Below are positions 45,184 to 54,756 of a DNA stretch of 64,000 bases, in pieces. Below the pieces are notes generated by a model. The model saw only the letters and a list, made by a program, of their open reading frames with translations. It was not told where the DNA came from and searched no databases. A program made the position numbers and the translations under genes. This stretch comes from Aurantimonas coralicida DSM 14790 (GTDB lineage: Bacteria > Pseudomonadota > Alphaproteobacteria > Rhizobiales > Rhizobiaceae): NCBI RefSeq assembly GCF_000421645.1, contig NZ_ATXK01000001.1:620001-684000 (forward strand), written 5' to 3'. The stretch's first letter is position 1; each line of letters starts with the position of its first letter.

Positions 45184-46989
45184 ATGCTCGAATCGCTTTA
45201 CCTCGTCATTCTCGTCGGCACCGTCCTCATCCTGCTGGCCGCGTTTTCCAGCCTCCTCGCCTTCCGCTTCGGCGCACCCCTCCTGCTCCTGTTCCTGTCG
45301 ATCGGTCTTCTGACCGGCGTCGACGGGCTGGGCATCGACTTCGACAATGCCGACCTCGCCTATTTCGTTGGCACGCTGGCGCTGGCGATCATCCTGTTCG
45401 ATTCCGGTTTCGGCACGTCCCTGCAATCCTTCCGCCAGGCTGCGGTGCCGGCGGTCATGCTGGCGACGGTCGGCGTCCTCATCACCGCGATCCTGTTCGG
45501 TTTCGCGGCATCATGGCTCCTGGGCCTCCCGATCCTCGAAGGCATGCTGCTCGGCGCCATCGTCGGCTCGACCGACGCGGCGGCCGTGTTCTTTCTCCTG
45601 CGCGTCGGCGGCATCACCATCCGCGAGCGCGTCCGTTCGCTGCTGGAGATCGAATCCGGCACCAACGATCCGATGGCGATCTTCCTGACCATCGCGCTCG
45701 TCGAGCTGCTGTCGTCGGGCACGGGACTGGACGAACTCGGCGCGGACGTCTTTCTCGGCTTCGTGCGCCAGATGGGGCTCGGCGTGGCCTTCGGCTTTGC
45801 CGGTGGCTGGCTGATCCGCACGCTGGTCTCGAAGCTGGCGATCGATCGCGGTCTCCTGCCGATCTTCACCCTCGCTCTCGCCATGCTGGTCTTCGCCGCA
45901 ACGGGAGCCGTGGATGGCTCGGGCTTCCTGGCCGTCTATATCGCCGGTCTCTATGCGGCCAATAGCGGCCTGCGCAGCGCCCCCAGCCTGAAGCGCTTCC
46001 AGGACGGGCTGACCTGGCTCGCGCAGATCGTCATGTTCCTGATCCTCGGCCTGCTGGCGACGCCGTCGGAGTTCGGCGCCATCCTCCTGCCGGCCATCGC
46101 GCTGGCGGCCTTCCTGATCTTCGTCGCGCGGCCCTTCGCGGTCTGGCTCTGTCTCCTGCCCTTCGATTTCCAGCGCCGCGAAGGCGCCTTCATCTCCTGG
46201 GTCGGCCTGCGCGGTGCGGTCTCGATCCTGCTCGCCATCGTGCCGCTGATCGGCGGCCTCGACGAGGCGCGGCTGTTCTTCAACACCGCCTTCATCATCG
46301 TCCTCGCCTCGCTGCTCGTGCAGGGCTGGACGCTGGGCCTCGTCGCGCGCCGCCTCGGCCTCGTCGTGCCGCCGCGGATCGGGCCGATCGAGAAGGTCGA
46401 GCTCGAACTGCCGGGCACCGCCAATCATGAGCTCCTGTCCTACCGTGTCGTCCCCGACAGCCCGGTGGCCCGCGGTGAGCGCATTCCGCGCTGGGCCCGC
46501 CCCTCGCTGGTCATTCGCGACGGCCAGTCCATGCGCTATCAATATGCCGGGCGGCTGCGGGCCGGCGACTACGTCTATCTCTTCATCTCCCAGCGCTATC
46601 CGCCGCTGCTCGACCGGCTCTTCGCCAGCCCCGCGCGGGTGAGCCCGGACGATGCCGAGTTCTTCGGCGAGTTCACCGTCGATCCCGCCTCGCCGGCCAG
46701 CGGCCTTGCCGTCGCCTATGGTGCCCGCGTCTCGGACGCCGAGGCGGACCTGTCGATCTCGCAGATGATGATCGCGCGGCTCGGTGGCCGCGCCGAATAT
46801 GGCGACCGGGTCACGGTCCGGCCGGTGGAACTGATCGTCCGCGAGGTCGGCGTCGACGGCAACGTCGTCAGTGCCGGCCTGTCGCTGGAGCCCGAAGGCG
46901 GGCGCGGTGGCCAGATCCCGCTCTTCCTCAATCTCCGCGATCTCCTGGCACTGGCGCACAAGGTGCTGGGCCGACGCAGGGCGGACTGA
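45184..46989 (+). CDS. Potassium (cation)/proton antiporter, CPA1/CvrA (NhaP2) family
   Basis: The 601-residue protein has an N-terminal exchanger domain of about twelve spans (residues about 5-390), including IVGSTDAAAVFFLLR and LEIESGTNDPMAIFL, the conserved ion-coupling segments, and ISWVGLRGAVSILLA near the end. Residues about 400-495 form a TrkA-C/RCK_C-like cytoplasmic domain (ELPGTANHELLSYRVVPDSPVARGERIP), and about 510-600 a CorC/HlyC-like C-terminal domain. CvrA-type antiporters expel K+ and affect growth at low osmolarity. It stands alone between a TRAP terminator and pgk. The start has AAGGA about 16 bases upstream, rather far. Confidence 0.92.
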   Translation: MLESLYLVILVGTVLILLAAFSSLLAFRFGAPLLLLFLSIGLLTGVDGLGIDFDNADLAYFVGTLALAIILFDSGFGTSLQSFRQAAVPAVMLATVGVLITAILFGFAASWLLGLPILEGMLLGAIVGSTDAAAVFFLLRVGGITIRERVRSLLEIESGTNDPMAIFLTIALVELLSSGTGLDELGADVFLGFVRQMGLGVAFGFAGGWLIRTLVSKLAIDRGLLPIFTLALAMLVFAATGAVDGSGFLAVYIAGLYAANSGLRSAPSLKRFQDGLTWLAQIVMFLILGLLATPSEFGAILLPAIALAAFLIFVARPFAVWLCLLPFDFQRREGAFISWVGLRGAVSILLAIVPLIGGLDEARLFFNTAFIIVLASLLVQGWTLGLVARRLGLVVPPRIGPIEKVELELPGTANHELLSYRVVPDSPVARGERIPRWARPSLVIRDGQSMRYQYAGRLRAGDYVYLFISQRYPPLLDRLFASPARVSPDDAEFFGEFTVDPASPASGLAVAYGARVSDAEADLSISQMMIARLGGRAEYGDRVTVRPVELIVREVGVDGNVVSAGLSLEPEGGRGGQIPLFLNLRDLLALAHKVLGRRRAD

Positions 46990-47201
46990 GGGCTAGGGGC
47001 GAAAACCGGCCGCTGGCGCGCCAACGCCGTTGCCCTCGCTCGGCCTCCCGCGCTACATCGCCTTCGGCGCCCGCGGCACGGCCCGGACGCTTTCGACGGG
47101 GCACCCGCTTATCGACGGGACGCGGACGGTCCGCCAGGATCGCTGGCGTCCTTCTGGCCTGATCCGGCGCCCCTCGGCGTGTTTCCATGAGGAGAACCAC
47201 C

Positions 47202-48395
47202 ATGACGCAGTTCAAGACGCTCGACGATGCCGACGTCACCGGCAAGCGCGTATTGCTGCGGGTCGACCTGAACGTGCCGATCAAGGATGGCGAGGTCGGC
47301 GACCGCACCCGCATCGAGCGAATCCTGCCGACCATCCGCGAGATCGCCGACAAGGGCGGCCGCGTCATCCTTCTCGCCCATTTCGGCCGCCCCAAGGGAC
47401 AGCCGAACCCCGACATGTCGCTGGAGCCGCTGGCACCCGTCCTGTCGCAGATGCTCGGCACGCCCGTCGGCTTTGCCGATGATTGCGTCGGCCCCGTCGC
47501 TGCCGGCATCGTCGCGGCCTTGAAGGACGGCAATGTCGTCCTCCTCGAGAACACCCGCTTCCATGCCGGTGAGGAGACGAACGACGAGGACTTCGCCAGC
47601 CAGCTCGCCTCGCTCGGCGACATCTTCGTCAACGATGCCTTCTCGGCCGCCCATCGCGCCCATGCCTCCACCGAGGGTCTGGCGCGCCATCTGCCGTCCT
47701 ATGCCGGCCGCACCATGCAGGCCGAGCTGGAAGCGCTGGAAAAGGGCCTCGGCAATCCCGAACGCCCGGTGGTGGCCGTGGTCGGCGGCGCCAAGGTCTC
47801 GACCAAGATCGACCTCCTCAGCAATCTGGTGACGCGTGTCGATGCGCTGGTCATCGGCGGCGGCATGGCCAACACCTTCCTCGCCGCGCAGGGGATCGAT
47901 GTCGGAAAATCGCTCTGCGAGCATGATCTGGCCGACACCGCCCGGTCGATCCTGAACGCGGCGAAGTCCGCCGGCTGCGAGATCGTCCTGCCGGTGGATG
48001 CGGTCGTTGCCCGCGAGTTCAAGGCCGGCGCCGCCAACGAGACCGTCGCCGTCGATGCCGTACCCGCCGATGCGATGATCCTCGATGCCGGCCCGAAGAC
48101 CGTCGACCTGGTCTCCGGCTGGCTCGACAAGGCGAAGACGCTGGTCTGGAACGGCCCGCTCGGCGCCTTCGAGATCGAGCCCTTCGATGCCGCCACCATG
48201 GCGGCCGCCCGCCATGCCGCCCGTCGTACGAAGGCCGGCGACCTCGTCTCGGTCGCCGGCGGCGGCGATACCGTCGCGGCGCTCAACCAGGCCGGTGTCG
48301 CCGACAATTTCACCTATGTCTCGACCGCCGGCGGCGCCTTCCTGGAATGGATGGAAGGCAAGCCCCTGCCCGGCGTCGAAGTGCTGAAGGCCTGA
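47202..48395 (+). CDS. pgk: Phosphoglycerate kinase
   Basis: The 397-residue enzyme transfers phosphate from 1,3-bisphosphoglycerate to ADP. Typical blocks: [102 protein letters not shown] and a C-terminal [13 protein letters not shown]. Full length. A GAGGAGA ribosome site precedes ATG 47202. It is separated from gap by the TRAP operon and an antiporter gene, though it is on the same strand. A partly paired stretch lies just after the stop codon. Confidence 0.97.
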   Translation: MTQFKTLDDADVTGKRVLLRVDLNVPIKDGEVGDRTRIERILPTIREIADKGGRVILLAHFGRPKGQPNPDMSLEPLAPVLSQMLGTPVGFADDCVGPVAAGIVAALKDGNVVLLENTRFHAGEETNDEDFASQLASLGDIFVNDAFSAAHRAHASTEGLARHLPSYAGRTMQAELEALEKGLGNPERPVVAVVGGAKVSTKIDLLSNLVTRVDALVIGGGMANTFLAAQGIDVGKSLCEHDLADTARSILNAAKSAGCEIVLPVDAVVAREFKAGAANETVAVDAVPADAMILDAGPKTVDLVSGWLDKAKTLVWNGPLGAFEIEPFDAATMAAARHAARRTKAGDLVSVAGGGDTVAALNQAGVADNFTYVSTAGGAFLEWMEGKPLPGVEVLKA

Positions 48396-48489
48396 TCTGA
48401 CCCTCGCCGCGGCGGTGAGCCGTTGCGGCGGGTCCGTCTCGGACCCATCCTGACCCGTTATCGACTTCACAACACGACGGAGCCGCCGC

Positions 48490-49263
48490 ATGGCCATTGG
48501 CGACGCCTTCCTCTCCTGGCTCCTGTTTCCCGTCTATGTCTGGCAGGGCCTCGGCGTGCGCCAGCGCGTCGAGCGCATGGTGCCGCCAGCCGGCCGCCAC
48601 AGCGGTCTCTGCGGAACGTCCTCCGGGACAGACGTCCCGATCCGCCTGCTGGTCATCGGCGACAGCTCGGCCGCCGGTGTGGGCGTGGACGTGATCGAGG
48701 ACAGCCTGGCGCCGAAACTTGCCGAGCGGCTCTACGCCTTGTCCGGTCGGGACGTCTTCTGGCGCGCTGCCGGCTCCAATTCCGCCGTCTCGGCGGACAT
48801 CCGCGACCACGTGGTGCCGCATTTGGATGAGCCCTTCACCCATATCGTCCTGATGATCGGCACCAACGATGCCAAGAACTTCCACGGCGCCCTGCGCTTC
48901 AAGAAGGCGTTCGGCACCCTGCTCTACGCCCTCAAGGCCAAATGGCCGGACGCCCGCATCGTCTGGTCGCCGCCCGTCGATTTCGAGAGGGTCCCGGCGC
49001 TGCCCCGCGGCCTTGCCACGGTGCTGGAACTGCGCGCCCGCATCGTGCGCCGCATGGGCGCGCGCCTCTGCGCCGAGCGCGGCGCGATCTCGGCCACCAC
49101 CCTGCCCCGTGTCGAACCCGCCGGCTTCTCGCGCGACGGCTTCCATGCCTCGATCGAGGGCTACGCCTATGTGGCCAACCATCTGGTGACCTATGTCGTC
49201 GGCGATGCAGCTGCGTGGGGCTCCGGTGCCTCGGCCGGTTCAACCGAGACCGCGTCGGACTGA
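48490..49263 (+). CDS. SGNH/GDSL hydrolase family protein
   Basis: The 257-residue protein has the SGNH blocks: VIGDSSAAGVGV (catalytic Ser in GDSS), AGSNSAVSADI (Gly block), LMIGTNDAKNF (Asn block) and FSRDGFHAS (Asp and His in DGFH). It opens with a short hydrophobic start (AIGDAFLSWLLFPVYVWQG), a likely membrane anchor. It should be an esterase or lipase acting near the membrane, with unknown substrate. It stands between pgk and a divergent-facing kinase gene; 54 bases separate it from the kinase stop. GGAGCC lies before the ATG. Confidence 0.9.
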   Translation: MAIGDAFLSWLLFPVYVWQGLGVRQRVERMVPPAGRHSGLCGTSSGTDVPIRLLVIGDSSAAGVGVDVIEDSLAPKLAERLYALSGRDVFWRAAGSNSAVSADIRDHVVPHLDEPFTHIVLMIGTNDAKNFHGALRFKKAFGTLLYALKAKWPDARIVWSPPVDFERVPALPRGLATVLELRARIVRRMGARLCAERGAISATTLPRVEPAGFSRDGFHASIEGYAYVANHLVTYVVGDAAAWGSGASAGSTETASD

Positions 49264-49317
49264 ACGGCAGATCACGCCCTCAGAAGTGCGCGCTGCCATG
49301 CGCGATCGGTCCTGCCC

Positions 49318-51303
49318 TCAGGCATCGACGCTTTCGGGTCGCGGCCCGGCATGCTCCTCCAGCTTCTCCATGGTCAGGATCACCCGCAGGCCTTCCGGGC
49401 TGATCTGTCGCTGGATACCTGCATTCAGGCGGCTGGCCATGGCGTCGAGCATCACCGAGCCGAAGCCGGTATGTTGCGCCTGATCGACATCATCGCCCGT
49501 CGGCGGCTCGGTCGGCGTTTCCGCCCACACCATCCGCACCGCGCCATCGCCGGCCGCCGACCAGCGAACCTCCAGGACGCCGCCGCTCCCGCGCAGCGCG
49601 CCGTATTTGGCCGCATTGGTCGCCAGTTCGTAGAGGATCAGGCCAAGCGGCGTGACGGAGGACGAGGAAACCGTCACCGGGTCGCCCTCGATGGTCAGCT
49701 TCACCTCGTCGATCCCCGCATAGGGCTTCAGAACGCTGGTCACGATCCCGGCGAGCTGGGTTTCGCGGGCGCTCTGCGTATCGGCATGGGCCCGGGCCAG
49801 CGCGTTGATCCGCCCGCGCGCCTCGTCCGCCGCCTCCATGGGGGTGGTGGCATGCTTGGCCGCAAGCGTGACCAGCGAGGCGGTGATGGCGAAGAGGTTC
49901 TTCACCCGGTGATCGAGCTCGTGGGTCAGCATCTCGGCATTGCCATGGGCCTTTTCGAGCCCGCGATTGGCCACTTCCAGTTCCTCGGTGCGCTCCTCGA
50001 CGCGGCGCTCCAGCACACGGCCAGCCTCGCGCAGCTGTTCGGTCAGCGTCTCGTTCTCGCGCCGATAGTCCCGTAGCCAGCTCGTCGCCCGGCGCATCGC
50101 CTGCCGGGTCCCCGCCAGCTCCTTGGTCCACATGGACGGCAGCGGGATATCCCCGAAATCGCCCTCGGATATGCGCTCCGCCTGGGACGCCAGGGCGCCG
50201 AGGGGCCGCGTCAGGGCCCGTGCGAGGAGCACGCCAAGCAGCGCGGTCAGTGCCGCCACGCCCGCGACCACGGCAATACCGATGTTGCGGACGCTGTGGA
50301 TCGGTCCGAGAATGTCGCTCTCCGGCAGGTAGGTGACCACCGCCCAGGGGGTCCGCGACCCGGCCAGCCGCTTGACCGCGCCGCGCCAGTTCTCCCCGTT
50401 GGCCTCGAAACGGGTGAGCCGCGTCTCGCCCGGTTTCACGCTGGCGAGCCCGCCTGGCAGGGTGCTGACCGCCTGGGCCAGTGCCGGATCGTCGATTTCC
50501 CAGACCCGGGCAAAGCGCTGCCCGCCGGAGACGTCCTCGGCCAGCAGGAAGGAGGAGTCGCGGTGGGCGATCACTTCGCCCGACTGCGAGACGATTGCCG
50601 CGGACCCGCGCTCGCCGATCCTCAGCCCGTCCAGGAATTTCGACAGCGCATGGATCTCGATGTCGATGCCGACCGCCCCGCGCATGCCCAGCCGATCGTC
50701 CGCCCGCACCGGTGTCGCCACCGTGATCCCCGGCCGCTGCGACGAGAAGAAGATGTAGGGGTCCGTCCAGACCACCTCTCGGCTCATCGACGCCTTCACG
50801 TACCAGGGCCGCGTGCGCGGATCGTAGGTATCGGCATCGTCGCGGCGCCGCGATACCGGCCGCAGATCCTCCGTCAGATAGACCAGCTCCACCGTCCGGG
50901 TCGGTTGCGTCGCGATCCGCTTCACCCGGTACTGGGCGCCCTCCACGGTGGTGTCGCGGCTGACATAGATGAACGAGCCATCGGCGGCACCGTAGAAGAT
51001 GCCGGCGAAATCGATGCGCGAGCGCAGGATTTCGTAGAAATAGCGCTCCAGCGCCGGACGGTCCGACGTGCCGAGGACCGGGCTTTCGGCCAGACGCTGG
51101 GACAGCGCCGCCGCGTCGTCCGCAGGGTTGAGGAAGTTCTGGGTGAAGGTGGTGGTGTCGTCCGCGACCCGCTGCGTCAGCTGTTCGGCATAGGACAGGA
51201 GTACGTTCTGCGACGCGAAATAAGTCAGCGCCAGGATCGCCAGCAGGGCAACGACCTGCAGCGCGACGAGCGTCGACGTCAAAACCGTTCGAAAGGACCA
51301 CAT
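49318..51303 (-). CDS. Membrane sensor histidine kinase, Cache-HAMP-HisKA_2/HWE
   Basis: The 661-residue protein has an N-terminal span (about 5-27), a large periplasmic Cache-like sensor (about 35-320; YDPRTRPWYVKAS and WTDPYIFFSSQRPGITVATP are typical), a second span about 330-352, a HAMP linker, a coiled coil (about 410-460) and a kinase core with His465 in ELDHRVKNLFAITASL. The ATP-binding part has ELATNAAKYGALR. Such kinases often sense amino acids or carboxylates. No response regulator is in the window. Start 51303 has GGGGGA about nine bases upstream. It faces a tail-to-tail SGNH gene. Confidence 0.93.
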   Translation of the reverse strand: MWSFRTVLTSTLVALQVVALLAILALTYFASQNVLLSYAEQLTQRVADDTTTFTQNFLNPADDAAALSQRLAESPVLGTSDRPALERYFYEILRSRIDFAGIFYGAADGSFIYVSRDTTVEGAQYRVKRIATQPTRTVELVYLTEDLRPVSRRRDDADTYDPRTRPWYVKASMSREVVWTDPYIFFSSQRPGITVATPVRADDRLGMRGAVGIDIEIHALSKFLDGLRIGERGSAAIVSQSGEVIAHRDSSFLLAEDVSGGQRFARVWEIDDPALAQAVSTLPGGLASVKPGETRLTRFEANGENWRGAVKRLAGSRTPWAVVTYLPESDILGPIHSVRNIGIAVVAGVAALTALLGVLLARALTRPLGALASQAERISEGDFGDIPLPSMWTKELAGTRQAMRRATSWLRDYRRENETLTEQLREAGRVLERRVEERTEELEVANRGLEKAHGNAEMLTHELDHRVKNLFAITASLVTLAAKHATTPMEAADEARGRINALARAHADTQSARETQLAGIVTSVLKPYAGIDEVKLTIEGDPVTVSSSSVTPLGLILYELATNAAKYGALRGSGGVLEVRWSAAGDGAVRMVWAETPTEPPTGDDVDQAQHTGFGSVMLDAMASRLNAGIQRQISPEGLRVILTMEKLEEHAGPRPESVDA

Positions 51304-51834
51304 GCCGTTTTGTCCCCCCCACCCCAATGGCAGGACAGGGGCAAGTTTGAACGCACCGGCCACGATCCACAACCCGCCTGCCTGACGGACATGACAGCGT
51401 TCCGACGCGCGCGCCATGCCGGAAGCGCTGGCACCAAGTGCAGCCCGAGCAGCACCGGACCTCGTCGAAGACAAGCGGATGACCCCGCGCCGGTCAGGGC
51501 GAGAACACGGACGCTAAGCCGATGATATAGAACCTCTATCGCGGCCGATCCGATAGTCATCGAAAAGATACGAATATCGCGGCGCGTGGACAAGACAATA
51601 TCGCATCAGCAAATTTTCAGAGCGCTGCGGAGCCCCGGATGCATCTGCGAAGCTTGCAATCGCCGATAAATTTGCGGGACGCCGATCAATGGTTCGCGAT
51701 CAATCGCTTATCGATGACGCGGGCCGGATATTACTCGCTGAACGGACATCGTTTCGCGCCACAACGGTTATAACCATTTGCGTCCCGTGGTATGTGCAGT
51801 GCGTCATGGCACCGCAATCGACAGGAGACGACAT
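51304..51834. promoter_or_regulatory. Divergent intergenic region, AT-richer, with palindrome and direct repeat
   Basis: This 531-base spacer lies between the kinase gene and a methyltransferase gene. About 51520-51790 is AT-richer than elsewhere and probably holds both promoters. GGTTATAACC at 51766-51775 is a 10-bp perfect palindrome, flanked by further partial symmetry (AA...TT), about 60 bases before the methyltransferase start. CGATCAAT occurs twice (51683-51690, 51697-51704) at 14-base period. No small gene was convincing here. Confidence 0.45.
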
Positions 51835-52488
51835 TTGCACGATTCCGTCAGCACGATTCATGCCTCACACGCCCTTGAGGGCGATCCGGACAAGCTGAAC
51901 GATTATTACGCCGGCTGGGCCGGCCGCTACGACAAGGATGTCGGCGACCAGGACTATGGCTGTCCGCGCGTCGTCGCCTCGACCGCCCTGCTCGTGGCCG
52001 AGGCCTATCTCAACAAGGCACCCGGCGAGGTGTCGGTTCTCGACGCGGGCTGCGGAACCGGCCTTGCCGGCGAGGAACTGCGCAAGCGCGGCTTTCGCCA
52101 TGTCGACGGCTTCGACCTGTCCAACGAGATGGTCGACATCGCGGCGAAGACCGGCGTCTACGGCAAGCTCGCCGGCGGCATCGACCTCAACGAGGATCAC
52201 GAGAACCCGCTCGAGCAGCAATACGACATCATCGTCTGCGCCGGCGTCTTCACCCTCGGCCATGTCGAACCCCGGGCCCTGACCCGGATGGCGCGATATC
52301 TCAAGGCCGACGGCCTGATGGTGATCTCGACCCGCAACAGCTATCTCGACGCGTCCGACTACGCCGCCGTCAGCAGGCAGTTGGAGGAAGAGGGCCTCGT
52401 CAGACTGGTGATGGAGATCCCCAACGCCCGCTACATCGCCGAGGAAGGCGCGCATTACTGGATCTACGGCCGCGGTCCGCGGGCCTGA
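51835..52488 (+). CDS. SAM-dependent methyltransferase, class I
   Basis: The 217-residue product has the class I methyltransferase core: motif I VSVLDAGCGTGLAGEEL (about residues 66-82), motif II-like VDGFDLSNEMVDIA, and motif IV region YDIIVCAGVFTLGHV. Early blocks LNDYYAGWAGRYDKDVGDQDYG are shared with Williams-Beuren-type methyltransferases. Substrate unknown. The start is TTG at 51835 with AGGAGACG upstream; the frame before it looks non-coding. A strong terminator follows the stop. It is a single-gene unit. Confidence 0.85.
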   Translation: MHDSVSTIHASHALEGDPDKLNDYYAGWAGRYDKDVGDQDYGCPRVVASTALLVAEAYLNKAPGEVSVLDAGCGTGLAGEELRKRGFRHVDGFDLSNEMVDIAAKTGVYGKLAGGIDLNEDHENPLEQQYDIIVCAGVFTLGHVEPRALTRMARYLKADGLMVISTRNSYLDASDYAAVSRQLEEEGLVRLVMEIPNARYIAEEGAHYWIYGRGPRA

Positions 52489-52513
52489 GGCCGTCGGCCG
52501 AACTGAACGCATG

Positions 52514-52547
52514 AGGGCGCCCCTGCACTGGCCGGAGCGCCCTTTTT
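52514..52547 (+). terminator. Intrinsic terminator after methyltransferase gene
   Basis: AGGGCGC (52514-52520) pairs with GCGCCCT (52537-52543), followed by TTTTT. It lies 26 bases after the stop and close to the convergent exonuclease gene. Confidence 0.85.
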
Positions 52548-52581
52548 CTTCAGGCCAGAGCCCGGTCCACGCAAGCCCGCT

Positions 52582-53601
52582 CTATTCGGCCTCGTCCTCA
52601 TAGCCGACCAGATGCAGCGGCCGGGCGCGCGTCTGGCGCAGTTCGCACCAGCGCACCAGCGCCTCCTCGCGGCCATGGGTGACCCAGACCTCCTGCGGCC
52701 CGATCTCGTCGATCGTCTCGGTCAATTCGTCCCAGTCGCAATGGTCCGAAATGATCAGCGGCAGTTCCACGCCGCGCTGCCGGGCGCGCTGGCGCACCCG
52801 CATCCAGCCCGACGCGAAGCACGAGACCGGATCGGGAAACCGCCGGGCCCATTTGTCCGCAAAGGCCGAGGGCGGCCCCACCACCACCGTCCCGGCAAAG
52901 GCCGCCTTCGCCGTGCCCGCCTTGGCGTCGACAGTCGCGGGGCGCAATTCACCGAGGTCGATGCCTTCGCTCTGGTAGAAGTCGCAGAGCTTCTTCAGCG
53001 CGCCGTGGATGTAGATCGGGGCGTCGTAGCCCGCATCGCGCAGATGTTTGATCACCCGCTGCGCCTTGCCCAGCGCATAGGCGCCGACCAGATGCGCGCG
53101 CTCGGGAAACTGCGCCACGGAGGTCAGCAGCTTGTCCACCTCCCCCGCCGTGTCCGGATGGCGGAAGACCGGCAAGGCGAAGGTCGCCTCGGTGATGAAG
53201 ACGTCGCAGGGCACCGGCTCAAAGCCGGCGCAGGTCGGATCGGCACGCCGCTTGTAGTCGCCGGACGCCACGATGGTCAGCCCCTTGTGAGACACCGCGA
53301 TCTGCGCCGAACCCAGCACATGGCCGGCCGGGTGAAACGTCACGTCGACATCGCAGATGCGGACCGTCTCGCCGATCGCCGCCTCCTGCCGTTCGACGCA
53401 GAACTCCTCGCCGTAGCGCACGGCCATGATCGCCAGAGTCTGGCGGGTCGCCATGACCTTGGTGTGGCCGGAGCGGGCATGGTCGGCATGGCCATGGGTG
53501 ATCAGGGCCCGCTCGACCGGGCGCACCGGATCGATGAAGAAATCGCCCGGCGGGCAGTAGAGCCCCTCCGGCGTCGGTCGCAGCAATTCGTCGGGACGCA
53601 T
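52582..53601 (-). CDS. Ligase-associated DNA exonuclease, MBL fold
   Basis: The 339-residue protein is a metallo-beta-lactamase-fold nuclease. The metal motif is THGHADHARSGH (H-x-H-x-D-H, about residues 35-46), followed by ASGDYKRRADPTC and the C-terminal SDHCDWDELTETI and VTHGREEALVRW blocks characteristic of the exonuclease of the ligase-associated DNA damage response set. Usually its gene neighbours an ATP-dependent DNA ligase, but no ligase gene is visible here. Its start has GAGGA upstream. Two other set members, a DEXH helicase and PdeM, lie 4 and 10 kb further on. Confidence 0.88.
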   Translation of the reverse strand: MRPDELLRPTPEGLYCPPGDFFIDPVRPVERALITHGHADHARSGHTKVMATRQTLAIMAVRYGEEFCVERQEAAIGETVRICDVDVTFHPAGHVLGSAQIAVSHKGLTIVASGDYKRRADPTCAGFEPVPCDVFITEATFALPVFRHPDTAGEVDKLLTSVAQFPERAHLVGAYALGKAQRVIKHLRDAGYDAPIYIHGALKKLCDFYQSEGIDLGELRPATVDAKAGTAKAAFAGTVVVGPPSAFADKWARRFPDPVSCFASGWMRVRQRARQRGVELPLIISDHCDWDELTETIDEIGPQEVWVTHGREEALVRWCELRQTRARPLHLVGYEDEAE

Positions 53602-53736
53602 GCGAAATTCCTCGTGGCGATGCTGCAGTGTCGGCGGCGCCGGCAAAGCCAAATCGCCGGGCGCGCATCGTGGTTCCTTTCGCAGCGCAACAGATTATGC
53701 TGGAAAGAGCGATCCGCCACCATTCGAGTCCGACCG

Positions 53737-54126
53737 ATGCTGACCATCATTCCCGAATCCGACGCCGTCATCGCCTTCGAGATCGACGGGCGCATCGACA
53801 AGGACGACGTCGAACGCGTCATCGCCGTCGTCGACACCAAGCTCACCGAACGGCCCGGCGCGCTGTCGATCCTGGTCATCGTGCGCGAGGTCGGCATGTT
53901 CACCCCGGCGGCGATCGCCCGCGACCTGCAATATTCTCTCGGCCGTTTTCGCGACCTGTCGCGCTTCCGCCGCGTCGCGGTGGTCACCGACAAGAGCTGG
54001 GTGCGCTCGCTGGTCGGGCTGCAGGACCTCGCCATGCCCCTGGTCGACATCAAGGCCTTTGCACTCGCGGACGATGACATCGCCCGTCTCTGGGTGAAGA
54101 ACGGCAACCCCGCGGCGACCTTCTGA
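53737..54126 (+). CDS. STAS/SEC14-like (SpoIIAA-like) domain protein
   Basis: The 129-residue product looks like the SpoIIAA-like/STAS family (DUF3478): MLTIIPESDAVIAFEIDGRIDK at the start, a LSILVIVREVGMFTPAAIARD segment, and FRRVAVVTDKSWVRSLVGLQD. Such proteins have no settled function and sometimes bind membranes or lipids. It is four bases from the next gene, so they are probably co-transcribed. No ribosome site is strong. Divergent from the exonuclease gene. Confidence 0.75.
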   Translation: MLTIIPESDAVIAFEIDGRIDKDDVERVIAVVDTKLTERPGALSILVIVREVGMFTPAAIARDLQYSLGRFRDLSRFRRVAVVTDKSWVRSLVGLQDLAMPLVDIKAFALADDDIARLWVKNGNPAATF

Positions 54127-54129
54127 GCC

Positions 54130-54756
54130 ATGACGTCAGGTTTCGGACGCTGGTCGGCAACGGCCACCCACCATTCGCCGCTCGAGGATGCGCAGGGCAT
54201 CCTGACCGGCGCCCTCATGGTCACGATCGGCCTGTCGATCCTGGCCCATCTCGGCTTCGTCACCGGCGGCACGGCCGGCCTGGCGCTGATCGTCTCCTAC
54301 GCCACCGGCTGGAACGTCGGTATCGTGTTCTTCCTGATCAATCTGCCCTTCTACGGCCTGGCGATCACCCGCCTCGGCTGGGCCTTCACCATCAAGACCT
54401 TCCTCGCCGTCGCCTGCCTGTCCGTACTAACGGCGTTGCAGCCGGAATATTTCACGCTCGGCGCGGTGAACCCGCTCGTCGGCGCCGTGCTCGGCGGCGT
54501 CCTGATCGGCTACGGGCTTCTCGCCCTCTACCGCCATCGGGCCAGCCTTGGCGGCGTCGGCATCCTGGCGATCTACCTGCAGGACCGGCTGGGCTGGAAG
54601 GCGGGGCTGACGCAGCTCGCCGTCGATCTGGTGATCCTGGTCCTGTCCTTCGCCGTCGCCGACCCGGTCGCCATCGTCTATTCGATCATCGGCGCCTTGG
54701 TGCTGAACCTGTGGCTCGCCGTCAATCACCGGCCTGACCGCTACATCGCCGCCTGA
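54130..54756 (+). CDS. YitT family membrane protein
   Basis: The 208-residue protein has about five to six spans, with the family features GFVTGGTAGLALIVSYATGWNVG, FFLINLPFYGLAI, YGLLALYRHRASLGGVGILA, and a final VAIVYSIIGALVLNLWLAV. YitT/DUF161 proteins are membrane proteins of unknown substrate. This one lacks the usual C-terminal DUF2179 soluble domain, so it ends at the last span. It is a close downstream neighbour of the SpoIIAA-like gene. It converges with the MscS-type gene with a 16-base coding overlap. Confidence 0.88.
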   Translation: MTSGFGRWSATATHHSPLEDAQGILTGALMVTIGLSILAHLGFVTGGTAGLALIVSYATGWNVGIVFFLINLPFYGLAITRLGWAFTIKTFLAVACLSVLTALQPEYFTLGAVNPLVGAVLGGVLIGYGLLALYRHRASLGGVGILAIYLQDRLGWKAGLTQLAVDLVILVLSFAVADPVAIVYSIIGALVLNLWLAVNHRPDRYIAA

